Part shown: positions 25,738-36,500 of the stretch, piece after piece | Layout of the letters: every line of letters begins with the position of its first letter | Position numbering within the stretch: the stretch's first letter is position 1 | DNA from: Nipponacmea schrenckii | Taxonomy: Eukaryota; Mollusca; Gastropoda; Lottiidae | Assembly (NCBI GenBank): GCA_030562195.1 | Contig: JAUJPP010000005.1 | Location: 1,054,001 to 1,118,000 of the forward strand | Length of the DNA stretch: 64,000 nt | Direction: 5' to 3' | The notes under the pieces: model-generated | What the model was told of the DNA's origin: nothing | The model's input: only the letters and a program-made list of their open reading frames with translations | The model's database searches: none | Made by a program: the position numbers and the translations under genes

Positions 25738-26047
25738 ACAGTGATACTGCGTCTTAGCATGAACATAAAATTTTAGTTCTCAAGAATGGTCAATATGAGT
25801 ATATATTCATCAGTGAACTTACCTGGTGTCATAAAGTAACAGAATCCCTTAAAATCTAGAAAACTCACTAAACTAAGTCTTTTTTTGAAATTATCAAATA
25901 CCTCTTTATGGATAATTACTAAGTTTTTCGGATATTTATTTATTTTTTATGTTATTTATGGTAGCAGGTTAATTTACTGATGAATTGAGCTCTTATTGAC
26001 CAAGTTTAAATTTTATGTCCATTCTAAGACACATTATTCCTTTTTAA
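25738..26047. mobile_element. TTAA-type palindromic MITE copy
   Basis: Left arm GTCTTAGCATGAACATAAAA and AGTTCTCAAGAATGGTCAAT; right arm AAATTTTATGTCCATTCTAA and GACACATTATTCCTTTTTAA. The arms fold back. The inner motif TTACCTGGTGTCATAAAGTA is shared with the copies at 46359 and 51843. Confidence 0.7.
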
Positions 26048-26217
26048 GTCTTCTGCAATTTCTGGCCTAGTAAGAAAGTTCATGGCATTGACCATCTCTA
26101 TCAGGCCACAGAAGGATGGGCTGGACAATTATCATAAGATCGAAAGCAACTCCAAAGCAATATGTAGGCCAGATATTTTTTTGGCTGGTTATTTAAACAA
26201 AACAAATTTCTTAAACT

Positions 26218-26223
26218 TTTATT
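26218..26223 (-). terminator. RPLP1 polyadenylation signal
   Basis: AATAAA on the minus strand, 27-32 bases past the RPLP1 stop codon, as expected for the short 3' UTR of a ribosomal protein mRNA. Confidence 0.7.
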
Positions 26224-26249
26224 TTTTTTAAGCACCAAGAACGTTTTCT

Positions 26250-29200
26250 TCAGTCAAAGAGACCTGAAAAAGAAAAATAATCCAGTTTAAAAGACAATTC
26301 TGGAATTTGAAAAATAATCCAGTTTAAAAGACAATTTCAGAATTTATGATCATTGCATTTACTAACTTGAAAAATTCATCGAGGAACATATGAAATGAGC
26401 TCTGTAATGATTTGACAACCTCCACCAGTGCCTATTAGTTTTAAGATAGCTTGCCAGGCAAGGTAATATACGCCCACTGGCAGCATTTATTTCAAATAAA
26501 AACTTTTCAGTAAGGTTACAAAAGTGGAATGAAATATTCAACCTTCCACCATATATTTTTTTCTAGGGTCTCTAGTTTCATTAAAAACTGTCAAGAATTG
26601 TACCTAACTCAACTCATTAAATATTTTTCGGTATTTTTATGATTTGCAATAGGGTTCACCCTTAATAATATTTTGATATTTTTAATTCTTAATAAGGCTC
26701 ATCCTTGGTTGATATTAAACAATTTCAGCGAGTTTTGTCAAAAATGAATGTTTAGAGTGTTCACAAGCCAAAAGTTAAAAGCGATTTTGAAAACAGGCCC
26801 AATAACTGACACTAAATATTTTTCGATTTATCTGATTTTCAATAGGGTTTATCCTTCTTAGAAAACAAATACTAAAAGCAAGTTTCATCAAAATCCTTTT
26901 AAAATTGTTCTTTCTAGAGTGTTTACGAGTTAAATTGAACGCGTTTTCAAAAACAAGGGCAATAACTTGTACTAAATATTTTTCGACTTTCAATAGAGTT
27001 CATCCTTGGGAGACAACAAATACTCCAGCCAAGTTACATCAAAATCCATTAAAAATTGTACCTTCTAGAGTGTTTATTAGCCAAAAAGTTAAACGCGTTT
27101 TCAAGAACAAGGGCTATAATTGACACTAAATATATTTCGATTTATTTGATTTTCAATAAGGTTCATCCTTGGGTAAAAACAAATACTCAAGCCAAGTTTT
27201 ATCAAAATCCATTAAGAATTGTTCTTTCTAGAGTGCTTACAAGCTAAAATTGAACGCGTTTTCAAACACAAGGGCAATAACTGATACTAGATATTTTTCG
27301 ATTTAACTGAATTTCAATAGGGTTCATCCTTAGGTGATTACAAATACTCTTCCAAGTTATGTCAAAATCGCTCAAGAATTGTGACTTGTAGAGTGTTTAC
27401 AAGGTAAAAATGCAACACATTTTATAGAACAAAGACAATAATTCCTATTAAATATATTTCGATATGTGCTATTTTCAAAAGGGTTCATTCTTGGGTGGTA
27501 TTAAACAATTTCAGCAAGTTTCGTCAAAATCGGTCAATAACTGTGCTTTCTAGAGTGTTTACAAGCTAAAAATTGAACGCGTTTTCAAAAACAAGGGCAA
27601 TAACTGATATTAATTTTTTTTCGATTTGACTGGTTTTCAATAGGCTTCATCCTTGGGTGATAACAAATACTCAGGCCAAGTTTCATTAAAATCCATTAAA
27701 AATTGTTCTCTCAAGAATGTTTACAAGCTAAAATTGAACGCGTTTTCAAGAACAAGGGCAATAACTCATACTAAATGTTTTTCGATTTCGCTGATTTTCG
27801 ATAGGGTTTATCCTTGAGTTATAACATACTCTCACACCAATTTTCATCAAAATCGGTCAAGAATTGCACGTTGTAGAGTGTTTACGAGCCATTCAAGAAC
27901 AAGGGCACGAACTCATACTAATTTTTTTCCGATTTCGCTGATTTTCAATAGGGTTCATCCTTGCGTGATCATAAACACTCATATTAAGTTTCATCTAAAT
28001 CCGTCAAGAATTACAACGTGTAGAGTGTTTACGAGCAATTGTGGACAGACGGACGGACGGACGGATGTGGGTGACGACAATATACGCCCCCCATTTCATG
28101 TGGGCGTATAAAAATGAACAATGTGGACTCTACAAAAGAGATATACGAACCGAAACCCATGTCATCATCAGATTCCTCGGATTCTTCTTTTTTCTCTTCC
28201 TTCTTGGCTTCTACAACAGAATGGATTAGAAATATTAGTATGAAGACAAGAACACATCAACTTGTATTATACCACTGGAAGTTTGGTAGTTATGTTACCT
28301 CAGAAAGACTAATCAAATGCACATGATATGTTCACTTCCTTGGCTTAGGCATCATTGGCAACATAACCAAAATTACTATTGTATTAAAATGAAACGAATG
28401 GAGTTTTACATCCTACTCTTTTACACCGTATGGGAAAATGAAGATGGGTAATGCCATGCAGTGTGCAATGAGGGAAATTTTACCAGGACAGCAAAAAAGC
28501 TTATTTTGTGATTTTCAACTTTCAAGTGACCTTTAACCTGCAAACCCTAAAGCACATGGGATTGAACCTTGGACCATTAAGGTTAGCACTCACTGGACCA
28601 CCATGGCTCCCATACCTTTAGACCAAACAGAATTGTTACCTCAGAAAGACTAATCAAATGCACATTCTATGTTCACTTCCTTGGCTTAGGCATCATTGGT
28701 AACAATTGAAGTTTAGGGCCCCTATTTATTAAGCAGGCAAGACTTACCGGCTTTAGCTTCACCAGCTGCTGGGGCACCTCCAGCTGGAGCAGCAGCAGGC
28801 GCAGAACCTGCAGCACTTCCGATGTTGGTGATCAATTCCTTAACATTGACACCATCTAGAGCTTTAGAGAAGAGAGCTGGAATAAAAAGGAACATTCTAC
28901 AAGTTGAGGTCCATGGCAAAAAAACATTATTTAAAAAAAAAAAAACAGCATCTGCCAGAAAACCTTAATTTTTGTACTGGCCATATCTGTACAAATAGAT
29001 ATCAGAGGCTGAGAATAGAGCAAGTTTCGGATTGAGAACAAGCAACTGAATCACACTTTGCTCTAATAGTTTTATCACAAAAGCAAGTCCTCTTTTGATC
29101 ATGGCTTAATAATAAACATTTGAGTGATATACTTACATGGCCAATAAGGCTCTACTACTACACCAGCTGCCTTCAAAACGGTGCTAATTTTTTCAGCCTA

Positions 29201-30189
29201 AAAGATATAAATCATTAAGTCAATAAGACTTTACGATATTTACTCAACCGAGGTAAGATGGGACTAGTGAAGCTCTCTCAAAGTAACATGTATATTATGC
29301 ATCAAAATCTTTCAAAATTAATGCTTCTGGCTAGTCAAAAAAAATAAGAAACAAGATGGTGTCTTATGGGGGCCATCATGTTTGTTTACAGCTAGGTTAA
29401 GTCCGTCAGGGTAGTCTCAGAGTGAATATTCTGGAATTCTTGTAAAATTAATTGCTCTCTAACACTTTACATTTGATTTGAATTTTTCCTGAATATTCTA
29501 GGGGTCAAAAGATTTCGTCAGAGCAAACGGTCTTACTCACAGTCCAAATTACGTTGTTTGGGCATTTGATGATGTTACACGGCTATTCAAATATAAGGAC
29601 ATTATCATTTATGATCAATGAAGAAAAGAAAGAACTATAATTTACAAGGATAACAACTTCGGTTCACAAGTCTGCCGTGACAAGGATCCTTTCTACCAGC
29701 TGGTCCTTGACCAAACCTCTTGGCATTGATCTTTCCCGGATTATCCGTACCGATTTACAGCTGGTTGGACTGGAATTATGAGTTTAGATGACTTATATTC
29801 AAGGCCATCTGGCTATCACACACAAATCCAGATTAGAACTCACGTCCGACATTTTCAACATACCTAAGCAAACGAAAGACATTATATGCCTTTCATTCAG
29901 TTAGAGGTGTATGAATAATAAGGCCATGCCTTCATTTATATTATTTATCCAGAATCTAAACATTCATGGAAGCATGGTACAAATTGAATAAAGCATGGAC
30001 TTCTATCACATAGGCTGTGCTTATATTTAAAATCAAGATAATCCCTTCGCAGAAAAACTAATCAAATACACGACTCCACGTGTGAATTCATATGATACAA
30101 AAAATAGGCCAACTTACAGTGATTGAAACATTGTCATCTGCCAACAATAGGGCGGCATAGACACAGGCGAGTTCATCAGTAGACGTCAT
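26250..30189 (-). CDS. RPLP1: 60S acidic ribosomal protein P1
   Basis: Lateral-stalk protein of the large ribosomal subunit; with P2 it binds P0 and recruits translation GTPases through its C-terminal tail. Five exons on the minus strand: 30189-30118 (MTSTDELACVYAALLLADDN...), 29197-29137 (AEKISTVLKAAGVVVEPYWP), 28876-28748 (LFSKALDGVNVKELI and the Ala/Pro/Gly hinge), 28210-28151 (KKEEKKEESEESDDDMGF) and 26263-26250. Together they encode 111 residues against 114 in human. The final exon has 14 coding bases, giving GLFD and stop; it follows a strong TTTTTCTTTTTCAG acceptor. Its donor at 28150 is GTTCGT, weaker than consensus. Without this exon the tail would run into repeat sequence and lose the FGLFD that defines the family. 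Intron 4 holds a pearl/HINE-like element, intron 3 two C/D snoRNA copies, and intron 1 a 98-bp-family element. Head to head with TXNDC5. Confidence 0.95.
26442..28110 (+). mobile_element. Pearl/HINE-like (Helitron-related) element with ~160-bp internal repeats
   Basis: The 5' end carries an inverted TTGCCAGG...CACTGGCAGC around AATATACGCCC. The interior holds about eight degenerate ~160-bp repeats from 26780 to 28035, each with AACAAGGGCAATAACT, TTTTCAATAGGGTTCATCCT, TCATCAAAATCC and AGAGTGTTTACAAGC. These are followed by GGACAGACGGACGGACGGAC, i.e. an (ACGG)n run, and a terminal hairpin TATACGCCCCCCATTTCATG / TGGGCGTATA. This layout is known for molluscan pearl elements and Helentron-associated HINEs. 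It lies in RPLP1 intron 4, antisense to that gene. Confidence 0.85.
28290..28366 (-). ncRNA. Box C/D snoRNA, copy 1, in RPLP1 intron 3
   Basis: Read on the minus strand: terminal stem TTATGTTGCC, C box ATGATGC (consensus RTGATGA), a guide ending GATTAGTCTTT directly before D box CTGA, then the closing stem GGTAACATAA. The guide can pair with 28S rRNA AAAGACTAATC, a conserved large-subunit segment, with three further pairs including one G-U. By the D+5 rule the methylated base would be the A after AAAG. The snoRNA ends 79 bases before the 3' splice site, the distance favoured for intron-encoded C/D snoRNAs. The C box deviates at its last base. I do not assign a SNORD number. Confidence 0.8.
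28380..28615 (-). mobile_element. SINE copy between the two snoRNA copies, internally deleted
   Basis: On the minus strand: head GGGAGCCATGGTGGTCCAGT and GGTCCAAGGTTCAATCCC, then a jump to body motifs near GTGCTTTAGGG, CTGGTAAAATTTCCCTCATT and the tail GTAGGATGTAAAACTCCATT. The ~110-bp central section present in other copies is missing. Confidence 0.75.
28631..28707 (-). ncRNA. Box C/D snoRNA, copy 2, in RPLP1 intron 3
   Basis: Same architecture and same guide as copy 1, with C box ATGATGC and D box CTGA. The terminal stem is AATTGTTACC / GGTAACAATT, a perfect 10-bp helix that differs from copy 1 (TTATGTTGCC / GGTAACATAA) by paired changes. The inner loop differs at a few bases (ACATAGAATG against ACATATCATG). 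Copy 2 lies about 40 bases after the 5' splice site and 420 bases from the 3' splice site, so its processing could be less efficient. Confidence 0.78.
29636..29790 (-). mobile_element. 98-bp-repeat mobile element, single-repeat copy
   Basis: AACTATAATTTACAAGGATA ... CGTGACAAGGATCC is followed by one monomer (TTCTACCAGCTGGTCCTTGA, CCAAACCTCTTGGCATTGAT, GATTTACAGCTGGTTGGACT). It matches the 40070-40140 end and the 98-bp array on the reverse strand. It lies in RPLP1 intron 1. Confidence 0.8.
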
Positions 30190-30518
30190 TTTGTTTTTTT
30201 AATTATTTGTATTGAACGGATGTTGTGAAATATTAGTGTACGTCGCCGGATTGGCCTTAGCTCTCGTGAGAACGATACACTTCACACAATCGCAATTTAA
30301 GAAAGAACCATAAAACGGTCGCTAAACCAAACTTCCGGTAATTTTACGACAATGAGGTATTTCGGATTTTGTATGGAACTGAAGGTTAATTTGAGAAATT
30401 TGTGACTTTATGAGTAATCCTAACATTCAAATAGATATAAATAATTTTGGTTAAAATTATAAAATTTTCAATCGAAGGTTTATATCACGACATTATTTAA
30501 GTAGTCGTAAAGTCCAAC
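30190..30518. promoter_or_regulatory. Bidirectional RPLP1/TXNDC5 promoter
   Basis: The two start codons are 329 bp apart in opposite directions. A perfect ETS-type site, ACCGGAAGT on the minus strand (30331-30339), sits about 26 bases upstream of a pyrimidine-rich CTTTCTT (30305-30299). That run could be the TOP-type start of the RPLP1 mRNA and would give a 5' UTR of about 116 bases. ETS sites and TOP starts are usual for ribosomal protein genes. Start-site placement is inference. Confidence 0.55.
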
Positions 30519-33500
30519 ATGGCTGAAAAGTTTGTTTACGTGTTGACTCTGTGTTTAATTCTGTGTTTTGCTCAGTCAAAAGCAGATGACGACCATGGTG
30601 AGAATGTTGTCACTCTTAAGAAAGATACATTCAACGATGCTGTCACGTCTGCGAAACATTTTGTAATGTTTTATGCCCCATGGTGAGTATTTATATAGTC
30701 ATCATTATGGGTCATTGTTTTTTTTAAAAACCATCAACAACAACTAAAGACAAGACCCACCCCCTTCAAATTAACTTTGGGTTCTCTTGTGTTTTCTGAC
30801 ATGAATATATATGTTTGCTGAATTTCTAGATATTTAAAAAAAAACAAAAGCAAGTGTCTCTCTGGTTTTAAACTGTATGCCACGTTGGTTGGAGTAAATC
30901 AATGAAACTAGTAAACTGGCAGTACCATACACTGATTCTAACCGTATTCAGACAGTAATAATCAATTCTATTTAGCAGGAAAATACAATGATATGTCTGT
31001 CTCAGCTGTTACCTTTACCCTATATACCAGATGGCAGTCGTTTCTATTATTGATATGATAATCAGTCTATATCTGCTAAATTGACTTCAAATTCAATCAA
31101 ATTTCCATTACACACCTCGGGTTATAGTCAAAATGGCACTGAAATTTGGTCTTGATGGCCCCCTGAAAAATGGTCAAAATGGCCCATTGAATAATATTCT
31201 TGGGGCAATTTTGACTTTTCTCCTAAAATTTGACCTAAAATTTATTTGAAACTAAAGAATAACTTTTTGGGCCATTTTGACTATTTTTTAGGGGCCTTTT
31301 TGATCAGGGGACATTTTGGTCTGGGACCATATTGGTTTGGGACCATTTTGACAATATCCCCACTCTGCTTACTTATAGTCAATGCTTAGTATTAATTGAT
31401 TATACAATAATAGAATATCTAGTACCGTAGTCTGAAACTTGCTGACTGTTTCAAGAATTTCAATCACTCAGCTGCCTTCTCAAATTGCGTGCTCATTAAA
31501 AAATTCTGTGTTTAAACAGTCACATGATAGAAACAAACAAAACATCATCTTGTCTTTTCATTTAATGACCCAGTAACGACAGAATTTTGGATGCTCGCGC
31601 AATTTTAAATGGCGACTGAGCAGTTGAAATTCTGAAAACTTTGACGCAGCCATAGGCGTGACATGAGTGGTGTAGGGAGATAATGATGGTATGATTAAAC
31701 TATAAAAACATCCATCTTTCCAAATAAAGAAAATCCCAAGTTTTAGGAGCCTAGTTTTTTTTTAACCCTTCCCCAGCCATATCTGTCCAAATAGCTATCA
31801 GAGGCTGGGAATAGAGTCAGCAAGTTCCCCCCAGCCATATCTGTCCAAATAGCTATCAGAGGCTGGGAATAGAGTCAGGAAATTTCAGTCTAAATATCCT
31901 GAAATTTTGTTGTCATTTGTGTCAGTGAAAGGAGTTAGTTTATAATGTATTTTAAAATCAAACGTTGGTCTCATTAGCATTATTGGTGTGTAAACTCAAT
32001 AGATTACGTGAAAAAGTTATTTATGTTTATTTGTGGCGTGATCTATTGTGTTTACACACCAATTATGCTAGTGAGACCATCGTTTAATCCTTATATTTAT
32101 ATTTTTGTAAATACAAATTCACTGTTTTATATGTTATTGATACACATCTTAGATAGCCTCATTGTTGTACGTTGACTACGTCATAGCGTCATATGACAAA
32201 AAACGGTTTAAAGAAAAATAAATGACAGTTAGCGTAACTGGAGTATTGTAGAGTAGAAAAGTAGAATATTTAATTGTACACAAACATGATGTCTGATTTC
32301 AATCTGTTTTTGTCTATTGATTTGTCACCATTGTTAATTTTTGATTGCCAGGTGTGGTCATTGTAAGAGATTGGGTCCAACATGGAATGAACTGGCCTCA
32401 GTTTACAATAAAATAGAAAATAGCCCTGTCACAATCGCCAAGGTGAGTCATATATTATATATATATATGTAATTAAGCTATATGGACTCTATGAAAGTGA
32501 TGCCTAGTTGGCTAACTCTTAAACACTCTATGAATGTGATGCCTAGTTGACCAACTACAAAATACTCTATGAATGTGATGCCTAGTTGACCAACTGTAAA
32601 ACACTATATGAATGTGATGTCTAGTTTACCAACTCCAAAACACTCTATGAATGTTAGGCCTAGTTGACCAACTCTAAAACACTCTATGAATGTGATGCCT
32701 AGTTGAACAACTCTAAAACACTCTATGAATGTGATGCCTAGTTGAACAACTCTAAAACACTCTGAATGTGAGGCCTAGTTGACCAACTCTAAAACACTCT
32801 GAATGTGAGGCCTAGTTGAACAACTCTAAAACACTATGAATGTGATGCCTAGTTGACCAACTGCAAAACAATCTATGAATGTGATGCCTAGTTGACCAAC
32901 TGCAAAACACTCTATGAATGTGATGCCTAGTTGACCAACTGCAAAACACTCTATGAATGTGATGCCTAGTTGACCAACTGCAAAACACTCTATGAATGTG
33001 ATGCCTAGTTGACCAACTGCAAAACAATCTATGAATGTGATGCCTAGTTGACCAACTGCAAAACACTCTATGAATGTGATGCTATGTTGACCAACTCCAA
33101 AACATACAGTATTGGCTATGTATACTCTCTTTAAATGACAGGGAAGCTGCCCGCTAACCTGAAGGTCCAGGGTTCAATCCTGGCAAAGGTCGAGATAAAC
33201 TTTTGTATGTTTTAACCAGGTTTCCCTTTGTCAGTGATGCAGGTCGGAGGGACTGACATGGAAAAAGCGTTCATATGGGACAATAAACCGAGGCCCTGTG
33301 TGCTAAAGTCTGTGCATGTTAAAGATCCTTCGACAGTTGATTCACAGGCTAATGCTGCCGTCCTGGCAAAATTTCCCTCATTGCACACTGCATGACATTG
33401 CCCTATTTATCATCATTAACCCATTAAGTACAGAAGAGAAGGATGTAAAACTCCATTCATTTTATTTTGCTTGTCTTTGCTACTACCATCATCATTAACC

Positions 33501-36500
33501 CATTAAGTACAGAAGAGTAGGACGTAAAACTCCATTCTTTTATTTTGCTTGTCTTTGCTACTACCATCATCATTAACCCATTAAGTACAGAAGAGTAGGA
33601 CGTAAAACTCCATTCATTACATTTCATTTTCTTAAAGTGACGAAATTTGAATTCATATAATATGATGCAGAGTTGACGAACCCAAAAACAAAACGAACAT
33701 TATTATCTCTGTGTGTTGACAATGCCCTGTTCTAAATAAACAATTTGATTTTACCTTTCTCTTGGATTGTTTTTATATTTATTGAGAGTTTATCTTTATT
33801 CTCAGGTGGACTGTACTGATGAAACACCATTATGTGCAGATCATGAAATAACGGGGTATCCAACTTTAAAATATTTCCACAACCCTATTGATTTTGTAAG
33901 ATATAAAAGTGGAAGAGATATTCAATCTTTGAAATCATTTATTGAAGAACAACAGGAGGTAGACATTGTTTTCTTCTTCTTTGTAAATTATATTAGAAAT
34001 GCCACAATAACTTTGCTCTGAATGTACAAATGGCACTGGCCTGATGATGCATTCTATAACCACGTTTCCACTTGGCCAAAAAGCCAGCTTTAAGCTAGGT
34101 TTTCTGTGTTTCCATTAGTTAAATTGCTGAAACATTACAGTTCAGGAACTGAAAACCTCCCTTTTTTGTGTTCTGCAATTTATCACGGGCCAAATGAAAG
34201 CTAGCTTTAAAGCCGGCTTTTTCTCGTTCAGCCATACAAAAGTACTAGCTTTACCGTCCCACACGCATCATCGGTAGTCTTGTACATCGCGACCTGTCAA
34301 TAATGTGCTACTTTTTTGATCGAGACTAAAGTGGTTTCGGAACCAGATAAACTAAATGGAAACACAGCGTGTTTGGCAATAAAGTTGGCTTTAAAGCTAG
34401 CTTTACTTCACAATTCTACGTGGTTAATGTCCAAAACCTGCGTCTGATTTGACAAGAGTGTGTTGAATGATGGCAACGTGTTTCATATCTAACAACCTTC
34501 AATTGAAGGTGCAATTGAGAAAGACCAATACCATATCGTGAAAGTGAAATGGTTTACTAACTGACAAAGAAAGACCGGCGCTCTCAGAGCTCGTGTGAAA
34601 TTTTTAAGGATCTAAAAAAAGTGAAATCTTTGAGTCAGACGGATTTGGATCATAATCAAGCAAGACTGAATAGTAGTTACGTATATTTTTTCATTTAGTT
34701 TTGTATTTTGCAGGCAGAAAAAGAAAAACCAGCGCCTCCGGAGCCTAAAAAAGGTCTGCTGGTCCTTGACGATAAGTTCGATGAGACTATAAAGTTTGGA
34801 AATTATTTTGTCAAGTTTTACGCTCCGTGGTGCGGCCATTGTAAACGTCTTGCGCCAATTTGGGATGAATTGGCCAGAACATTTGAATTTGTAGAGGATG
34901 TGACTATTGCTAAGGTAGGTTATAACATCATTCGTTATATGTTGACTCTGTTTGTCTCTGAGATGTGAAAAATGTATAGCTGTTTTTGTTCAGTCCTGCA
35001 TTTATAGATCCTGCGAGGTGGTTGCTCCCAGGCACCTCAGATTCCAAACAGACAGTCAAACAAGTGCAACACTATTCATACAATGTGCTGACAAACAAAA
35101 TTTCATACGTCGGGCATCGGACAAGTACTTTATTTCCGTTTATTTCATTAATTAGAAAATATTATGTACCGCAAAAAAACTGGGCTACTAACAAAATACA
35201 CATCCTCATTTTGCCAAAATTTGTATCACAAACTGCGATGGGATACCGCTTAGTTTGAACTCTGCCAGTCATTAGACCCTAAATGTAGTGGCTACTCGAA
35301 GAAAATAAAAAAGCTAAAAAGGAAAACAAAGTTTTAAAAAATTTTTCCGCATATATCATTGCATAATTATATTGTTTATGCTGTTTGATATCCACAATCC
35401 AAACTTTGTGTGAAAATATTAAAGAGACATTGCTTTGTTGTTTTAGATTGATTGTACTCAGCATGGTAGTGTTTGCTCAAGTAATTCTATTAGAGGATAT
35501 CCAACTTTAATTTTTTTCTCGAATGGTAAAGAGGTAGGTGTTATCCTAAGTTTGTGGTAAAATAAGAAAAAAAGACTCATATTAACATATCTGAACATAA
35601 ATATAAAAATTAAATGTTGGTCTCATTAACATTATTGGTGTGTGAACACAATAGATCAAGCTAAAATATTTATGACATGCCATCTTAACTTGATTGACAG
35701 ATACCAGTTGTATGGTTTGGGAAAATTTGGGAGTATTTCATCCAAAAAGATAGAGCAATGTAAATAATGAATGAATGTGGGTCTTGTTTTCGTTATGCAG
35801 TCTAATAAAAATATTGACCTAGCTTTCGTTCGTATTTTATTAGTTTCGTTTTGAATGTGTATTAGCTATTGGCTTTGTATGTTACCACTACAGTTAGGTC
35901 TAACAAACTGTTTGACCTAACTCAGTTTTAACCAATCACATGGCTACCTTTCCCAGCAACGAGATAATGTGACGCGAACAATTTGTGCATTCTGAGACGT
36001 ATTAGACTAGCTTATCAAGTCTGCTCAAATAGAAAGTTTTTCATTGGCTGTTCTGTATCAGTTTAAATTAAGTGGATTGGTTAAAACAGAGGTCATTAGG
36101 TTAAAACTGAGTAAGGTCAAAGGTCGTTCGAACAGTCCGTAATGGGCAGTGTTAGACCTTACTGTAGTGGTTCAGTACAAAGCCAATAGCTAATAAAAAC
36201 ATTCCAAACGAAACTAATAAAATACAAACGAAAGTAAGGTCTATATTTTAATTAGACTGATCGATATGGTGAAATAAACATGGTCATTTGTCTTTTCACA
36301 TGATAAACCAGCGTTTATTTCCCCATTACCATATTGTTGTTTTCTACAGGTAGAGAAATACAGTGGCGGACGGGATCATGAAAATTTAAAGAACTTTGTT
36401 GATAAAATGTTGAATAAACAACCAGAGGATGATGGGAAGGGGTCAGAAGGTAAAATACCAGAAGAAGTGGAAGAAGAGGTCAGTCACTCTTGGTGAAGGG

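Noticed and set aside
28031..28150. RPLP1 ending by read-through into the repeat (tail beginning SYISF)
   Set aside because: It would destroy the invariant FGLFD tail, and a fitting acceptor with GLFD, stop and AATAAA exists at 26263-26218.
28722..28919. RPLP1 exon 3 as a stand-alone 65-residue protein
   Set aside because: Residues before LFSKAL and after GEAKA are intronic; AG and GT splice sites bound the true exon at 28876 and 28748.
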